A stretch of 64,000 nt of DNA from Bog-1181 sp964565765. GTDB lineage: Bacteria; Oederibacteriota; PGYV01; Palsa-1178. The position numbers were made by a program, and so were the translations under genes. Under the pieces are notes generated by a model. The model worked only from the letters and a program-made list of their open reading frames with translations, was not told the origin of the DNA and made no database searches. Below, piece by piece: positions 49,855 through 59,154 of the stretch (the first letter of the stretch is position 1; each line of letters begins with the position of its first letter). The DNA lies in assembly GCA_964565765.1 (NCBI GenBank), contig CAZMGF010000006.1:16887-80886 (forward strand), in the 5' to 3' direction.

Positions 49855-50574
49855 ATGACAAGGCTGAAAACTGCCCTTGTCATTGTTTTCGCGGCGGCCG
49901 TCATATACCTGCTGAAATTCTCCCCGCTTTCCTATTATTTCTTTGACGCGGCCGGCAGGGCTGTTTTTGTCGGAAAATTTTCCGCTTATATGAAATCCAT
50001 CGGCGGCTGGGCGCCGTTCATTTTTACCGCGTTTTACGCCCTGTGCATGCTTCTTTTTATCCCTGCAAGCATCCCCACATCCATCGGCGGGCTGGTATTC
50101 GGCGAATGGGCCGGGCTCGGCATTAATTTTATTGGGGCCGTTTCCGGCGGTGTGATTTCTTTTTTTATCGTAAGATACCTCCTGCGCGACATGGCCTCCG
50201 GAATACTAAAGGCGGGACATTTTAAGAAACTTGACGACAGCGCCGAAGAACACGGCTTTTCTATAATTGTTTATATGCGCCTTCTTTTTGTCCCTTTTTC
50301 ATATTTAAGTTTTGCCGCGGCCATTTCAAAGATGAAATTTTCCCAGTTTTTCTGGGGAACCGTGGTCGGGGTGATACCCGGGCTTGTGGTTGTAACCTTC
50401 CTTGTAACAGCCGTAAAAAAAATATTTTTGACATACAAACAGCCCTCTGACCTGCTCCAGTTCGGCATAATTTTTCCGGTCGCCCTTTTTGGTTTTTCCT
50501 TTTTTATACCTCCTCTTGTGCGCCGCCTGAACAAAAAATTAAAAATAGCAAAAGAGCCCTCTGCCGATGCTTAA
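49855..50574 (+). CDS. TVP38/TMEM64 (SNARE-associated/DedA-like) membrane protein
   Basis: A 239-residue integral membrane protein. Markers are FYALCMLLFIPASIPTSIGG, GLVFGEWAGLGINFIGAVSG and the conserved RLLFVPFSYLSFAAAIS with F..G...G..PG (FFWGTVVGVIPG) after it. Members of this family act in lipid scrambling or membrane homeostasis. It starts 4 bp after rubredoxin and overlaps the ABC ATPase gene by 8 bp, so it is part of that operon. Confidence 0.87.
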   Translation: MTRLKTALVIVFAAAVIYLLKFSPLSYYFFDAAGRAVFVGKFSAYMKSIGGWAPFIFTAFYALCMLLFIPASIPTSIGGLVFGEWAGLGINFIGAVSGGVISFFIVRYLLRDMASGILKAGHFKKLDDSAEEHGFSIIVYMRLLFVPFSYLSFAAAISKMKFSQFFWGTVVGVIPGLVVVTFLVTAVKKIFLTYKQPSDLLQFGIIFPVALFGFSFFIPPLVRRLNKKLKIAKEPSADA

Positions 50575-51292
50575 ACTTACCGGGCTGAAAAAAGACTACG
50601 GAAAATTCACGGCCGTTAATTCCATCAACCTTGAGGTAAAAAAAGGGGAGGTTTTCGGTTTTCTGGGCCCCAACGGCGCGGGCAAGACCAGCACCATAAA
50701 AATGATGTGCGGCCTGACGACCATTACCGAAGGCGACGCAGTCATCGACGGTATCAGTATTAAAAAGGACCCTGTGGCCTATAAAAAGCAGTTCGCCCTC
50801 ATACCGGACAAGCCATATATGTTCGACAAGCTGCGCGGCATCGAATACGTAGAATTCATGGCGAGCCTTTATGGTGTTGAAAAGCAGCGTTTTAAAAACA
50901 ATCTTGACAAATATGCCTCGATTTTCGGCGTTGACGAATACATAAACGGATTTATTGAAAGCTACTCGCACGGCATGAGCCAGAAGCTCCTTATCACGGC
51001 CGCGCTTGTGCATGAGCCGAAGGTATTTATCCTCGACGAGCCCATGGTGGGGCTCGACCCGAAATCAATGAAGATTTTACGTGATGAATTTAAGGAACTT
51101 GCAGCCGCCGGCATGACAATATTCATGTCGACACATTCGCTTGATACAGCCGAGGAAGTCTGCTCGAATGTCGGCATTATCGACCACGGCAACATACTGG
51201 AGTCCGGCAATCTCAGGGAGATACTCAAAAAAGGCAGGGGCGGCAGGCTGGAGGACCTCTTTTTTGAGCTTACCGAAAAGGAAATAAAATGA
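50567..51292 (+). CDS. ABC transporter ATP-binding protein
   Basis: A 241-residue ABC ATPase with Walker A GPNGAGKT (34-41), the signature YSHGMSQK, Walker B VFILDEPMVGLDP and the H-loop MSTHSLDTAEE. The layout is that of export-type or CcmA/NatA-like ATPases. It overlaps the permease gene as ATGA, so the two form one transporter. The substrate is unknown. Confidence 0.93.
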   Translation: MLKLTGLKKDYGKFTAVNSINLEVKKGEVFGFLGPNGAGKTSTIKMMCGLTTITEGDAVIDGISIKKDPVAYKKQFALIPDKPYMFDKLRGIEYVEFMASLYGVEKQRFKNNLDKYASIFGVDEYINGFIESYSHGMSQKLLITAALVHEPKVFILDEPMVGLDPKSMKILRDEFKELAAAGMTIFMSTHSLDTAEEVCSNVGIIDHGNILESGNLREILKKGRGGRLEDLFFELTEKEIK

Positions 51293-52938
51293 GGGAGGCC
51301 GTGTGGATATTCTCCTTCTATTTTACCCAGTTTAAAAACCGGATATTGAACCCGGGCAAAGGGTCGATGTCAAAATTTCTTCTTATCCTGGTGTTCGGCG
51401 GTTTTTTCTTTCCCGTAGTTTACCAGCTATTTTTTTTCATATTCAAGCACTTCTACTCGGTCCCCTTCATCGGCGGCCTGCTGGTGGGAAAAATATTAAA
51501 CGGATTTTTTATGACATTTTCGGTGATGATCTTTCTTTCATCAATCGTTTCCGCCATACCCGTGCTTTACCTTAGCCGCGACATGGATTTTCTCTTCAGC
51601 GCGCCATTGAGCGTTGAAAACATATTTTCCTCTATGTGCGTGAAAGTTGCCTTCGGCGCAAGCTGGATGATACTTTTGATGAGCATCCCGGTTTTTCTGG
51701 CCTACAAAAATGTCATTAACATGCCATACCCGTCATATATTTTCATTCTGGCCTGCCACGTGCCGTTTTTTATTTTCATAACATCCTTCGGCATACTCGG
51801 CACGATACTTCTTGTGAGATTCTTTCCTGCCGAGAACGTGCGCAACATAGCCGTATCTTTTACCGGCATATTCGCGGCAACAATGATAATTTACATAAGG
51901 CTGCTCCAGCCGGAAAAGCTTGCCGGCGCGGGCTTTGAACAGGTGAATGATTTTGTAAAAAACCTGAAAACCCCTGATTTTTTCTTTCTGCCCCATTCCT
52001 GGTTTGTCAGGATAGTAAATGAAACCGCCTCCGGCGGGGTTTACGCCGGCCTGCCCGGCTTCCTTTATTTTTCCGCGGCCGCGCTTATTGCACTCTCCGC
52101 CGTCATCGCTGTATCCGGGAAAATATATTTTGACGGCTACGGCAGGAGTTCGGCGCGCCCATCTGTTGCGGCCGGCCCGGCAAAAATCAGATACGCCGGC
52201 CCCTCTGATTTTCTTTCCATGGTATCCAAGGACATAAGGTACCTTTTAAGGGACACGTCGCAGTGGATACAGGTTGTGTTTTTGCTCGGCATTGTATTCA
52301 TATACATATTCAACCTCTATAAACTGCCTGCCGAGCTATTCGGCCTGAAGGATTTTATTTTTTTCCTTAATATAGGCTTTATCGGCATGGTCCTGGCGGC
52401 GGCGGGCTCAAGGTTCGTCCTGCCGGTTATTTCCACCGAGGGCAGGGGGTTCTGGTTCTACAAGACGGCGCCGATTACCATGCGCAGGTATGTTATATAC
52501 AAATTTATGACATACGGAACTCCGCTTGTGATAACGGGGCAGGTTGTGGGGCTCATATCCATCGCCATATTAAAACCCGGGGTTTATATAAGCGCGCTGA
52601 CCCTTTACTCCGCTTTTTTTATAACAATTGTCACAGCGGCTGTCGGCGCCGGTTTCGGCGCTTATTTCGCGCGCTTCAACATAAAAAACCCCGAGGAGCT
52701 GATCACCGGCCCTGCGGGTTTGTCATATATGTTCGTGACCTTTCTTTTCGTGGCCGGTGTGCTGGCATGCGAAGCAGGGGTGGTCAAGGATTATTACCTG
52801 CACATGATGGTCAGGGCCGTTGTTTTTGACCCGTGGAAATATATTTTCAATTATTCAATAATAGCGGCTGCGGCTGTTGCGGTATCGTGGGCCGGCCTAG
52901 CGGCCGGAATAAATAAACTCAATAAAATGGAGAATTAA
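51289..52938 (+). CDS. ABC transporter permease (large membrane subunit)
   Basis: A 549-residue multi-pass protein with about 12 or more hydrophobic segments. The N-terminal segment FLLILVFGGFFFPVVYQLFF, the DMDFLFSAPLSVENIFSSM motif (a short loop with LxxDMDFLxSAPL) and the KTAPITMRRYVIYKF segment are typical of the large permeases paired with NatA-like ATPases. It is translationally coupled to the ATPase. It is probably an exporter. Confidence 0.85.
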   Translation: MREAVWIFSFYFTQFKNRILNPGKGSMSKFLLILVFGGFFFPVVYQLFFFIFKHFYSVPFIGGLLVGKILNGFFMTFSVMIFLSSIVSAIPVLYLSRDMDFLFSAPLSVENIFSSMCVKVAFGASWMILLMSIPVFLAYKNVINMPYPSYIFILACHVPFFIFITSFGILGTILLVRFFPAENVRNIAVSFTGIFAATMIIYIRLLQPEKLAGAGFEQVNDFVKNLKTPDFFFLPHSWFVRIVNETASGGVYAGLPGFLYFSAAALIALSAVIAVSGKIYFDGYGRSSARPSVAAGPAKIRYAGPSDFLSMVSKDIRYLLRDTSQWIQVVFLLGIVFIYIFNLYKLPAELFGLKDFIFFLNIGFIGMVLAAAGSRFVLPVISTEGRGFWFYKTAPITMRRYVIYKFMTYGTPLVITGQVVGLISIAILKPGVYISALTLYSAFFITIVTAAVGAGFGAYFARFNIKNPEELITGPAGLSYMFVTFLFVAGVLACEAGVVKDYYLHMMVRAVVFDPWKYIFNYSIIAAAAVAVSWAGLAAGINKLNKMEN

Positions 52939-52939
52939 A

Positions 52940-54106
52940 ATGGGAACAGGGAATAATTTTATCATGGCGGCCGGCCATGTAACAGAAGTGTACGGCCCGG
53001 TGCAGGCGCTGAAAAACCACCTGCTGAAAAAGAAGGGAAAATTTATACTCATTACACACCCTTTTTCATATTCAAAACTTGAGGGGACAAAGGCCGAAAC
53101 TTTTATGGACGGCGCGGCCGCTGAAACGCTGGCCGGCCATAAGAGGGGGGATAACCAGCCCCTGCAGTGGCTGAAGGATATTTATTTCAATATTAAATTC
53201 GGCCTCTCGCTGAAGGAAAAACCCGCGTTTTTTGTGGGTATTGACAACCTCAACGCCATGACGGGTATATTTTTAAAATGGATCGGGAAGGTGGACAGGA
53301 CGGTTTATTACATAATCGACCACACGCCGCGCAGGTTCAAAAACCCGGTGCTGAATTTTTTTTACGGTGCCATTGACAAATTCGCCTGCGAGCAGAGCGA
53401 TTTTATATGGTCCCTTTCTGAACGCATTGCTGCCGCAAAGGATAAAAAATACTCTATAAAGGCGGGAAGGAATATTGTGGTGCCGGTCGGGGTGGAGCTG
53501 GGCAGTGTGGGCAAATTCACAGAAGTTGAAAAGGTTTCCAAAAAGACAATGGTGTTGATGTCCATGCTCGACGAGACAAAAGGGGTGCAGCTGCTCATTG
53601 ACTGCATGAAGGATATTTCCGCTTTATCACCGGGTGCAAAGCTGCTTATTATTGGGACGGGGCCGTACGAACAAAACCTTAAGGACCAGGCAGCGCGCCT
53701 CGGCCTCGTGGAGAGCGTAAAATTTCTGGGGCTCATGGGCCACGAAGAGCTCTTTAAATTCATATCACACGAAAGGATAGGGCTGGCCCCTTACATGGAC
53801 GACGCGAATAACTATTCATACTACGCCGACCCGACAAAGCCCAAGGAATACCTGGCGTGCGGGCTTCCCATAGTCATAACCGGGGTGCCGTGGATAGCCC
53901 AAGAGGTGGAAAAAAGGCCCATGGGGGTTGTGTGCAAATATGAAAAAGAATCGCTGACCGCGGCGTGCGTGAAAATGCTCAACGACGATGAGTTTTATAA
54001 AATATGCCTGAAAAACGCCGTTGAATTCGCGTCAGGGCTCGACTGGGACGTGATTTACAAAGAAGCCTTTGAAAAGATGGGTAAACGGCCGCCGACAAAA
54101 TCGTAG
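52940..54106 (+). CDS. Glycosyltransferase (GT-B fold, family 4-like)
   Basis: A 388-residue sugar transferase. The C-terminal half has the GT4 nucleotide-sugar-binding pattern: VLMSMLDETKGVQLLIDCM, KLLIIGTGPYEQNLKDQA, VKFLGLMGHEELFKFI and PTKPKEYLACGLPIVITGVP. The N-terminal acceptor half has no signal peptide. It lies one base after the ABC permease gene, suggesting the operon exports or decorates a glycoconjugate. Donor and acceptor are unknown. Confidence 0.85.
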   Translation: MGTGNNFIMAAGHVTEVYGPVQALKNHLLKKKGKFILITHPFSYSKLEGTKAETFMDGAAAETLAGHKRGDNQPLQWLKDIYFNIKFGLSLKEKPAFFVGIDNLNAMTGIFLKWIGKVDRTVYYIIDHTPRRFKNPVLNFFYGAIDKFACEQSDFIWSLSERIAAAKDKKYSIKAGRNIVVPVGVELGSVGKFTEVEKVSKKTMVLMSMLDETKGVQLLIDCMKDISALSPGAKLLIIGTGPYEQNLKDQAARLGLVESVKFLGLMGHEELFKFISHERIGLAPYMDDANNYSYYADPTKPKEYLACGLPIVITGVPWIAQEVEKRPMGVVCKYEKESLTAACVKMLNDDEFYKICLKNAVEFASGLDWDVIYKEAFEKMGKRPPTKS

Positions 54107-54128
54107 AGCCGCTGCTTGCTGCGGCTAA

Positions 54129-54391
54129 AGCATGGCAGGCAGAACTTTTTTCCAGCCGCCCGTCAACCGGACGCACTTGAGGTATGACGGAAGAAAAAGC
54201 CGGAAGTATTATTATAGTTTTACCTTTGCGATATTTACACGGGCCTTATTGTTGACGGACGTCCTCCAAAAAGTCCCGCCTGCCATTGTCTCATGCAGGG
54301 GCCGCCTCGTGCATGCCATGAACCATTGTGGTTCATGGTGGCGGCCCGTTAAAAGGCAAGAATTCACAGAAAGCAGACAGGAGATAGGAGA
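54129..54391. repeat. Mosaic of dispersed repeats in a 356-bp gap
   Basis: The gap from 54107 to 54462 contains no gene. It holds CATGGCAGGCAGAACTTTTT (54130-54149), its inverted relative AAAAAGTCCCGCCTGCCATTG (54268-54288), a long palindrome GCAGGGGCCGCC ... GGTTCATGGTGGCGGCCCG (54295-54348), and the ATTCACAGAAAGCAGACAGG module with GATAGGAGAA (54355-54391). The same parts occur in different orders near 37221, 55528 and 61177. Confidence 0.75.
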
Positions 54392-54462
54392 AAAAAATTG
54401 TAGTTGCTTCAATCGGGTTCGTGGAATATAATTTCAGGTGATAAAAAACAACGGAGGTAGTC

Positions 54463-55524
54463 ATGGCAAAGCTTATAGTTACCGGAGGGTGCGGATTTCT
54501 CGGGCTGCACGTATGCAGGAAAATGGCGAAAAAGTACAGCAAAATACTTGTTATAGATATTGACGAATTCAAAAAAGCCGAATACCCGAAGAATGTCGAA
54601 TATAAAAAGATCGACATAAGGGACCTTGAGGCGCTGAAAAAAGCCTTCAGGGGTTACAACGCCATTGTCCACGCGGCAGCGGCGCTTCCTCTCTGGAAGG
54701 AAAAGGACATTTACACAACCAACATCGACGGCATCAGAAACGTATTCGAGGCCGCGCTTGCCAACGGCATCAAGCGGTTCGTGCAGATAAGCTCGACCGC
54801 GGTTTACGGCGTGCCCGACCACCATCCCCTTTATGAAACTGATGAGCTAATCGGAGTCGGGCCTTACGGCATTACAAAGATCAAGGCGGAGCAGATATGC
54901 GAAGAGTACAGGAAAAAAGGCATGATCGTCGGCGTTGTCAGGCCCAAGACATTTATCGGAACAGAGAGGCTCGGGGTTTTCCAGATATTATACGACTGGG
55001 TCGAAGCCGGCGCCCTGATACCGACAATCGGCGACGGCACCAACCGCTACCAGCTCCTTGAAGTGGAGGATCTGGTGGACGCGATATGGCTCCTGCTTTC
55101 AAAACCGGCAAAGGTGGCAAACGACACCTACAATGTCGGCGCGAAAAACACAAAACCCATAGGCGAATACCTGAAGGAATTTTTTATAAAAGTAAAAAGC
55201 CGCTCTTCCGTCATGAAGACGCCGGCCCCGCTGCTGATATTTTTCCTGGAACTTTTCTGGATGCTGAGGATTTCTCCACTTTATAAATGGGTTTACGGCA
55301 CGGCGCACAAAGATTCCTTTGTCTCAATTGAAAAGGCCGAGAAAAAGCTGGGCTGGAAGCCGAAATTTACCGAAGCGCAGGCGCTGGAGCATTCATACAC
55401 ATGGTATAAAAAACATGAGGGTGAAGTAAAAGGGGCCTCGGGAGTGACGCACCGCGTGGCGTGGAAGCAGGGCATCCTGGGGCCGTTCAAAAAAATGGCG
55501 GTCATGCTCAACCCGAACAAATAA
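54463..55524 (+). CDS. NAD-dependent epimerase/dehydratase (extended SDR)
   Basis: A 353-residue extended short-chain dehydrogenase. The cofactor motif is TGGCGFLG (7-14), the catalytic Ser lies in QISSTAVYG (110-111), and Tyr135/Lys139 form YxxxK in GPYGITKIKAE. The C-terminal ~80 residues have a hydrophobic stretch (APLLIFFLELFWML), as in 3-beta-HSD-like members, and a basic tail. It probably acts on a nucleotide sugar or steroid-like substrate. It has its own GGAGG ribosome site. Confidence 0.88.
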   Translation: MAKLIVTGGCGFLGLHVCRKMAKKYSKILVIDIDEFKKAEYPKNVEYKKIDIRDLEALKKAFRGYNAIVHAAAALPLWKEKDIYTTNIDGIRNVFEAALANGIKRFVQISSTAVYGVPDHHPLYETDELIGVGPYGITKIKAEQICEEYRKKGMIVGVVRPKTFIGTERLGVFQILYDWVEAGALIPTIGDGTNRYQLLEVEDLVDAIWLLLSKPAKVANDTYNVGAKNTKPIGEYLKEFFIKVKSRSSVMKTPAPLLIFFLELFWMLRISPLYKWVYGTAHKDSFVSIEKAEKKLGWKPKFTEAQALEHSYTWYKKHEGEVKGASGVTHRVAWKQGILGPFKKMAVMLNPNK

Positions 55525-55527
55525 AGC

Positions 55528-55565
55528 AATGTTCCCTGCAGGGGCCGATTTATATGTCGGCCCGG
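55528..55565. repeat. Dispersed palindromic repeat, GTAGGGGCCG family, copy g
   Basis: GTTCCCTGCAGGGGCCG, loop ATTTATATGT, CGGCCCGG. The loop resembles that of copy d at 37266 (AATTATATGT), marking a subgroup. The 365-bp gap 55525-55889 contains this, the terminal-repeat element, a CCCGCCTGCCATG motif (55719-55732) and a promoter, and no gene. Confidence 0.78.
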
Positions 55566-55571
55566 TATTTG

Positions 55572-55691
55572 CTGCGGACATATGAGTCTTTTTCCGGGTA
55601 GCTGCGGCTAAAACTCATTATGAGGTTTGCAGCCCGTCTTCGCTGAAGCTCCGACGGACATGGGGCCCTCCAAAAGTCTCATATGTCCGCA
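55572..55691. repeat. Palindromic element with terminal inverted repeats, copy 2 (120 bp)
   Basis: It starts CTGCGGACATATGAG and ends CTCATATGTCCGCA, as in the 88-bp copy at 4308-4395, sharing TCCGGGTAGCTGCGGCTAAA and GGGCCCTCCAAAAGTCTC. The centre carries an extra ~32 bp including GTCTTCGCTGAAGCTCCGAC, so internal sequence varies while ends are conserved, as in miniature mobile elements. Confidence 0.8.
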
Positions 55692-55774
55692 ACATAAAAG
55701 TTTCCTTCATTCAAAAATTCCCGCCTGCCATGTTTTAGCGTATCCGTTCCTTTCATTTCAGTTTTTATCTTGAT

Positions 55775-55803
55775 TTGACAATTCACACCCCTTGTATTAT
55801 AAT
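55775..55803 (+). promoter_or_regulatory. Sigma70-type promoter for the TPR protein operon
   Basis: Perfect -35 TTGACA (55775-55780), 17 bp, perfect -10 TATAAT (55798-55803). Confidence 0.85.
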
Positions 55804-55889
55804 CTTACAATGCACATTGTATTTGGATAATTTCATTTTTCCTTATATAATTATGCGTGATTTTAAGAATTTACAAAGGGACAAAAACA

Positions 55890-58232
55890 GTGGCTGAGAA
55901 CAAAAAAGACATCCTAAAGATGGCTATGATTTATACCCAGGAAGGGCGCTGGGATAAGGCTGTTTCCGAATATAAAAAACTGCTCACCCTCGACCCCACG
56001 GATTACAACATATACAACATGCTCGGGGATGTTTACGCCAAAAAAGAAGAGGATATGCTGGCCTACGAGGCCTATATAACCGCGGCCGAGGCTTACGCCA
56101 AGCAGGGGCTCGCGGACAAGGCCGGCGTCATTTACAAGAAAATCGGCAAGCTCAACGTGGACAAGCTCTCCGACGCGGAAAAGCACAAGGCCATGCTCAT
56201 AATAAGGAACACAGTGGCGGAAAAATTCATAGAAGACGGGCAGATTGACAGGGCCATCGGGGAATATAAGGAAATTATTAAAATAAGCCCGGCGAATTTT
56301 GAGACATACCAGAAGCTCGGCGAGCTTTACTCGCAGAAGGGGGACCAGAAAGAGGCCCTGAACTGCTACAGGAAGATAGTTGATATTTATTTCAAGAACA
56401 GGCTCTATAAAAAGGCCCTTCCCATATACCAGAAGATACTCGAGCTCCAGCCTGATTCCGTGGCGACGCGTGAAAAAATAGCCGAAATTTTCGAGCGCGA
56501 AGGCAGCGAGTCGGACGCGAAGCGCGAATACCTCAACCTGGCAGAATATTACTGGGGCATAAGGGACATGGAAAAGACCGACTATTACGCGCAAAAGGCC
56601 GTGGATTTCAAGTCCATTGAGGCCCATTATTTCAAGGGCGTCGCCCTCGTGCACAAAAAGGAATACAACGAAGCGAAGAAAGAGCTGGACATGCTGTTGA
56701 AATTCAAGGCCAACCACACCGGCGCCCTTTTTGCAATGGCGGAAATATACAAGGAAACCAACCAGCCCGATGAGGCCATAAAGATACTTGAGAAGGCGGC
56801 GAAGGCCGAGCCGGACAATACCGACGGATTTTTGCTGCTTGGCGAGGAGCTTACGAAAAAGGGGCTTAAAAAAGAGGCCTCGGCGAAATACCTGGCGGCC
56901 ATAAATATTTTCGCCAGAAAAAACGACAAGGAAAACGCCTCGCAGCTTGCCATAAAGGTGCTTGAACAGGACCCTGATAATATAGAACTTCTGCAGAAGC
57001 TTACAGAACTTTCTTCCCAGCTGGGCAAAAAAAAGGACGCGGCAGATGCGCTCCTGAAAATATCCGACATATATAATAAAGAAGGCAACAGGGAAAAGGC
57101 GCAGGAAAATTACAAGCTGGCCCAGGAAATGGACCCGGCCCACCCGAAAATAGTCGCGGCCGCAAAGAGCCTGGGAATCGCGCCGCCGCCAAGGCCCGAG
57201 GTAAGGCCGAAATCCGACAGAATGCCCAGCTTCGCCGACCTTAACGCGGCGGCAGAGCCTGCGGCCACTGCGGCGCCGAAACCAGAACCCGTAAAGGGCG
57301 ATATCTTTTCCCAGCCGGCCCCGAAGATACAGATGGGATATTTTAACGAAGGCGCTGAAACTCCGGCGCCGAAACCGGCGAATCCTTTCATGCGCCCGGA
57401 GCCCTCGAAGAAACCGGAACACATAATAGAGCTCTCGGAGCTTGGCGATATGGTGATAGAGCCGCCAAGAAGGCCTGCGCAGGAATTTACACAGCAGACA
57501 AAGGAAGACGTTCCTTCGCTTATCGCGATGGCGGACAGCCTTGTCAGGACCGGCTCGTTTGACGAGGCAATAGAAATGTACCAGAAGGCCATGGCCCTGG
57601 AGCCGGGCAACTCATCCATAAAGGACAAACTGAACAGGGCATATTCCGAATACGCCGGCGTGCCGCTCCCGGATCCGGCAGTGGCCGCGCGCGAGGCGGA
57701 GAATAAAAAGGCGGAAGAGGCCGAGAAGAAAAAAAGGGCGGACGAGGAAGCGCGGATAAAAAAGGAAAAGGAAGTAACTGAAAAAATAAGGGCGCTGGAA
57801 GCGGCAAAGAGCAAAGAGGATGAGGAAAAGAAAAAGCTTGAGGCCCGGGCAAAGGAAGAGCAGCGGAAAAAAGAGGAAGACGAGAAAAAGAAAACCGAGG
57901 CTCAGGCCGCGAAAAAACGGGAAGAGGAAGAACTCGCGAAAAGGCGCTCTGAGGAAAAGAAAAAAGCAGAGGCTGCAGTTCCCGCCGAAGAGCCGGAGAT
58001 AAGCGACGATTTCGCCACGGTCACAACAGCCGAGATATTCATGAAGCAGGGGCTTTTAACCGAGGCTGACAAAATATTAAAAAGGATACTCGTCAAGGAT
58101 CCTGAAAATATGGAGGCAAAGATGAGGATCAACGAGCTGAAAAAGCTTATGGCGGATATGGGAGAAGAAGCGCCTAAGCCGGGCAAAGAGGATGATAAGG
58201 GGCCGAAGGGCGGAAAGGTCTCTTATATATAA
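55890..58232 (+). CDS. Large tetratricopeptide-repeat protein
   Basis: A 780-residue protein starting at GTG 55890 (AAAGGGAC upstream). Residues ~10-420 hold about ten TPR units (GRWDKAVSEYKKLLTLDPTD, GQIDRAIGEYKEIIKISPAN, YKKALPIYQKILELQPDS). A Pro/Ala-rich linker follows (~420-535), one TPR (FDEAIEMYQKAMALEPGN), a long charged coiled coil (~595-700, runs of KKKAEE type) and a final TPR (LTEADKILKRILVKDPEN). It has no signal peptide, so it is cytoplasmic, and it is a scaffold for protein complexes. It heads a transcript with the ExeA-type ATPase. Confidence 0.87.
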   Translation: MAENKKDILKMAMIYTQEGRWDKAVSEYKKLLTLDPTDYNIYNMLGDVYAKKEEDMLAYEAYITAAEAYAKQGLADKAGVIYKKIGKLNVDKLSDAEKHKAMLIIRNTVAEKFIEDGQIDRAIGEYKEIIKISPANFETYQKLGELYSQKGDQKEALNCYRKIVDIYFKNRLYKKALPIYQKILELQPDSVATREKIAEIFEREGSESDAKREYLNLAEYYWGIRDMEKTDYYAQKAVDFKSIEAHYFKGVALVHKKEYNEAKKELDMLLKFKANHTGALFAMAEIYKETNQPDEAIKILEKAAKAEPDNTDGFLLLGEELTKKGLKKEASAKYLAAINIFARKNDKENASQLAIKVLEQDPDNIELLQKLTELSSQLGKKKDAADALLKISDIYNKEGNREKAQENYKLAQEMDPAHPKIVAAAKSLGIAPPPRPEVRPKSDRMPSFADLNAAAEPAATAAPKPEPVKGDIFSQPAPKIQMGYFNEGAETPAPKPANPFMRPEPSKKPEHIIELSELGDMVIEPPRRPAQEFTQQTKEDVPSLIAMADSLVRTGSFDEAIEMYQKAMALEPGNSSIKDKLNRAYSEYAGVPLPDPAVAAREAENKKAEEAEKKKRADEEARIKKEKEVTEKIRALEAAKSKEDEEKKKLEARAKEEQRKKEEDEKKKTEAQAAKKREEEELAKRRSEEKKKAEAAVPAEEPEISDDFATVTTAEIFMKQGLLTEADKILKRILVKDPENMEAKMRINELKKLMADMGEEAPKPGKEDDKGPKGGKVSYI

Positions 58233-58300
58233 ATTAAAAAGTTAAAAGGCAAAACCAAGAAGTAACGAAAACCAATAAGTATTGAATATGAGGTGTGACA

Positions 58301-59122
58301 TTGAGTTATGAACAATTCTACGGGCTTGCGGAACAGCCCTTTTCAAATTCCCCTGATTCAAGGTTCTTTTTCGGGAGCGAACCGCATTCAGACGCGCTGA
58401 CGCGGCTGATGTACGCCGCGGAGACCATGAAGGGGCTGGTTGTAATGACCGGGGACATAGGCACCGGAAAAACAACCCTGGCCAGGATGGCGCTGGAAAA
58501 ACTCGGCTCTGACGACAGGTATGTAGAGTCGCTGCTTGTGATGGTGCACACCGAGATATCAGCTTCATGGCTGCTGCACAGGATAGCAGCGCAGATCGGC
58601 ATAGAAAATCCGGCCGAAGAAAAAGAGGTCCTGATACCCCAGCTTTATAAAAGGCTGATGGACCTTCACGAAGCCGGTAAAAAGGCCGTGGTCATAATTG
58701 ACGAGGCCAATATGATAACAAAAAAAGAGGTCTTTGAGGAATTCAGGGGGCTCATGAACCTGGAGGTTCCGGGAAGCAAACTCATAACGCTGGTTTTGCT
58801 GGGCATGCCGGAGCTTGAGGAAAATATAAAAATAGACCCGGCGCTGCAGCAGAGGATAGCCATAAAGTTCATCCTGAAAAAACTTGACAGGCCGGCCACG
58901 GCGGCATATATAAACCACAGGATGAACGTAGCCGGGGCGCAAAGAAAGATATTCACCGACATGGCGCTTGACAGTATTTACGATTATTCCGGCGGCACGC
59001 CAAGGCTGATAAATACCATCTGCGACAACGCGCTGCTGGAAAGCTTCCTTATGAAACGCGACCTTGTGGACATAGCGGTAATTGACAATGTGATATCCGA
59101 CCTGGGGCTGGTAAAAATATAG
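58301..59122 (+). CDS. ExeA/GspA-type AAA ATPase
   Basis: A 273-residue ATPase of the ExeA/GspA class. The N-terminus YEQFYGLAEQPFSNSPDSRF is the family signature, followed by Walker A GDIGTGKTT, Walker B VVIIDEAN and the C-terminal YSGGTPRLINTICDNALL. Relatives assist assembly of type II secretion or type IV pilus machinery, or act in surface polysaccharide export, usually with a peptidoglycan-binding domain, which is absent here. I prefer TTG 58301 (AGGTG upstream) over the in-frame GTG 58295. It follows the TPR gene by 68 bp. Confidence 0.85.
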   Translation: MSYEQFYGLAEQPFSNSPDSRFFFGSEPHSDALTRLMYAAETMKGLVVMTGDIGTGKTTLARMALEKLGSDDRYVESLLVMVHTEISASWLLHRIAAQIGIENPAEEKEVLIPQLYKRLMDLHEAGKKAVVIIDEANMITKKEVFEEFRGLMNLEVPGSKLITLVLLGMPELEENIKIDPALQQRIAIKFILKKLDRPATAAYINHRMNVAGAQRKIFTDMALDSIYDYSGGTPRLINTICDNALLESFLMKRDLVDIAVIDNVISDLGLVKI

Positions 59123-59154
59123 CGGGGATAAAGTCTTTAAAAAATGGAGGAGTT

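Noticed and set aside
55914..57422. Long open frame (502 codons) on the minus strand
   Set aside because: It lies fully antisense to the TPR protein, whose repeat pattern and promoter are clear. The antisense translation is Phe/Leu/Arg-rich with no domain and mirrors Lys/Glu-rich coding.
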